Assembly: GCF_019104725.1 (NCBI RefSeq)
Contig: NZ_JAHRXF010000019.1
Location: forward strand, 1-64,000
Direction: 5' to 3'
Source of the DNA: Streptomyces corallincola
GTDB lineage: Bacteria > Actinomycetota > Actinomycetes > Streptomycetales > Streptomycetaceae
DNA length: 64,000 nt
Every line of letters starts with the position of its first letter. Within the stretch, counting starts at the first letter, position 1. Under the pieces are notes generated by a model. That model was not told the DNA's origin and made no database searches. It saw nothing but the letters and a program-made list of their open reading frames with translations. Below are positions 63,174-64,000 of this stretch, piece by piece. The translations under genes and the position numbers were made by a program.

Positions 63174-64000
63174 GTGACAACGATCACCCCCGACTCCGGG
63201 AACCACGAGCCCGGCCCGCCCTCGCTTCGCTCCGGAGCGGGTGCGCCCGGTACGCTCACCGCCGTGCCACACGCCGACCAGCCCCCCACCTCCCCGAAGG
63301 GCGCTTCCGTGACGTATCCGGGACCGCCGCGACCGGCCCAGGTCTCCGCCACCCCGCTCGCCGAACTGGCCGCTCAGCTCGGGACCGCCGCCGACGGCAC
63401 CCCCGGGATCACGGGCATCACCCACGACTCCCGCGCCGTCCGCCCCGGAGACCTGTACGCCGCCCTGCCCGGCGCCCGGCTGCACGGCGCCGACTTCGTC
63501 ACCCAGGCCGCCGGACTCGGCGCCGCCGCCGTGCTCACCGACCCGGCCGGTGCCGAACGCGCCGCCGCGACCGGCCTGCCGGTCCTGGTCGTGCCCGACC
63601 CGCGCGGCGTCATGGGCGAACTCGCCGCCACCATCTACGGCCACCCCGGCCGCGATCTGCTCCAGATCGGCATCACCGGCACCTCCGGCAAGACCACCAC
63701 GGCCTACCTCGTCGAGGGCGGTCTGAAGACCGTCCGCGAGACCGGTCTCATCGGCACCGTCGAGACGCGGATCGGCGCGGAGCGCATCAAGTCCGAGCGC
63801 ACCACCCCCGAAGCCACCGATCTCCAGGCCCTGTTCGCCGTCATGCGCGAACGCGGTGTCGAGGCCGTAGCGATGGAGGTCTCCAGCCACGCGCTGGTGC
63901 TCGGCCGGGTGGACGCCTGCGTCTTCGACGTCGCCGTCTTCACCAACCTCAGCCCGGAGCACATGGAGTTCCACTCCGGCATGGAGGACTACTTCCAGGC
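63174..64000 (+). CDS. murE: UDP-MurNAc-L-Ala-D-Glu:meso-DAP ligase, partial
   Basis: The open frame from GTG at 63174 runs past the window edge without a stop. The N-terminal 50 residues are flexible, followed by ITHDSRAVRPGDLYAALPG (in two parts) and the ATP P-loop GITGTSGKTTT, then a MEVSSHAL segment typical of Mur ligases. The enzyme adds the third residue to the peptidoglycan stem peptide; whether it is LL-DAP in Streptomyces cannot be judged from this part. About 275 residues are visible of an expected 500 or more. Confidence 0.93.
   Translation, partial: MTTITPDSGNHEPGPPSLRSGAGAPGTLTAVPHADQPPTSPKGASVTYPGPPRPAQVSATPLAELAAQLGTAADGTPGITGITHDSRAVRPGDLYAALPGARLHGADFVTQAAGLGAAAVLTDPAGAERAAATGLPVLVVPDPRGVMGELAATIYGHPGRDLLQIGITGTSGKTTTAYLVEGGLKTVRETGLIGTVETRIGAERIKSERTTPEATDLQALFAVMRERGVEAVAMEVSSHALVLGRVDACVFDVAVFTNLSPEHMEFHSGMEDYFQ

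Overview
The window is chromosomal DNA of a Streptomyces or very close relative. The base composition is extremely GC-rich and GTG/TTG starts are common. The gene set is diagnostic: an actinobacterial bc1 oxidase branch, a fused anthranilate synthase behind a Trp-codon leader, a class II DAHP synthase, ROK glucokinase, a MacRS-like two-component pair, a four-PASTA kinase, and the start of a division and cell-wall cluster. From memory, the order parallels Streptomyces coelicolor from about SCO2151 down to SCO2089, so this is conserved core chromosome. I see no insertion sequence, prophage, tRNA, rRNA or CRISPR array.

Layout. 0.1-4.9 kb: an atypical receiver protein, then the respiratory run ctaE-qcrC-qcrA-qcrB ending in a strong terminator. 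5-9 kb: trpD; a SAM-IV-type riboswitch leader in front of a class V aminotransferase; an Lrp-type ligand-binding protein and a rhomboid protease on the minus strand. 9-17 kb: a zinc-ribbon protein, a NYN-domain protein, two paralogous NlpC/P60 wall hydrolases, a metalloprotease-like lipoprotein and two divergent glycosyltransferases. 17-26 kb: an acyl-CoA synthetase, a phosphoesterase, an SRPBCC protein, an ArsA-like ATPase, a small acidic protein, glucokinase, an EEP-family hydrolase, a membrane protein and an esterase. 26-34 kb: an acyltransferase, macS-macR, pfkA, the trp attenuator with fused anthranilate synthase, and DAHP synthase. 33.6-36.3 kb: iron genes bfd and bfr, a sulfite-oxidase-like enzyme and endonuclease IV.

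36-45 kb: a PASTA Ser/Thr kinase, the TPP-riboswitch-controlled thiO-thiS-thiG operon, a flavin reductase, an Rv2175c-like DNA-binding protein, thiE, metF and a membrane protein with a Gln/Gly/Tyr-rich tail. 45-51 kb: a CrtI-like oxidoreductase and an ABC ATPase/YhgE/TetR operon with a palindromic operator candidate. 51-58 kb: a HEPN protein, a methyltransferase, a DUF3040 protein, and the MoxR/DUF58/transglutaminase operon. 58-64 kb: beta-carbonic anhydrase, then rsmH-ftsL-ftsI-murE, the last cut by the window end.

Functional links: trpD, trpE(G) and aroH supply chorismate and tryptophan; pfkA and glkA are glycolytic; ctaE-qcrCAB is terminal respiration; bfd and bfr handle iron; thiOSG and thiE make thiamine; metF and the SAM-riboswitch gene belong to one-carbon/sulfur metabolism. 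The NlpC/P60 enzymes, PASTA kinase, carbonic-anhydrase neighbourhood and division genes concern the cell envelope. The most informative non-coding signals are the SAM-IV leader, the trp attenuator, the TPP riboswitch, an iron box, a 10-bp-arm palindrome on the ctaE start codon and the YhgE-operon palindrome. I did not find a clearly novel multi-gene system. The best leads are regulatory elements and a few odd proteins.
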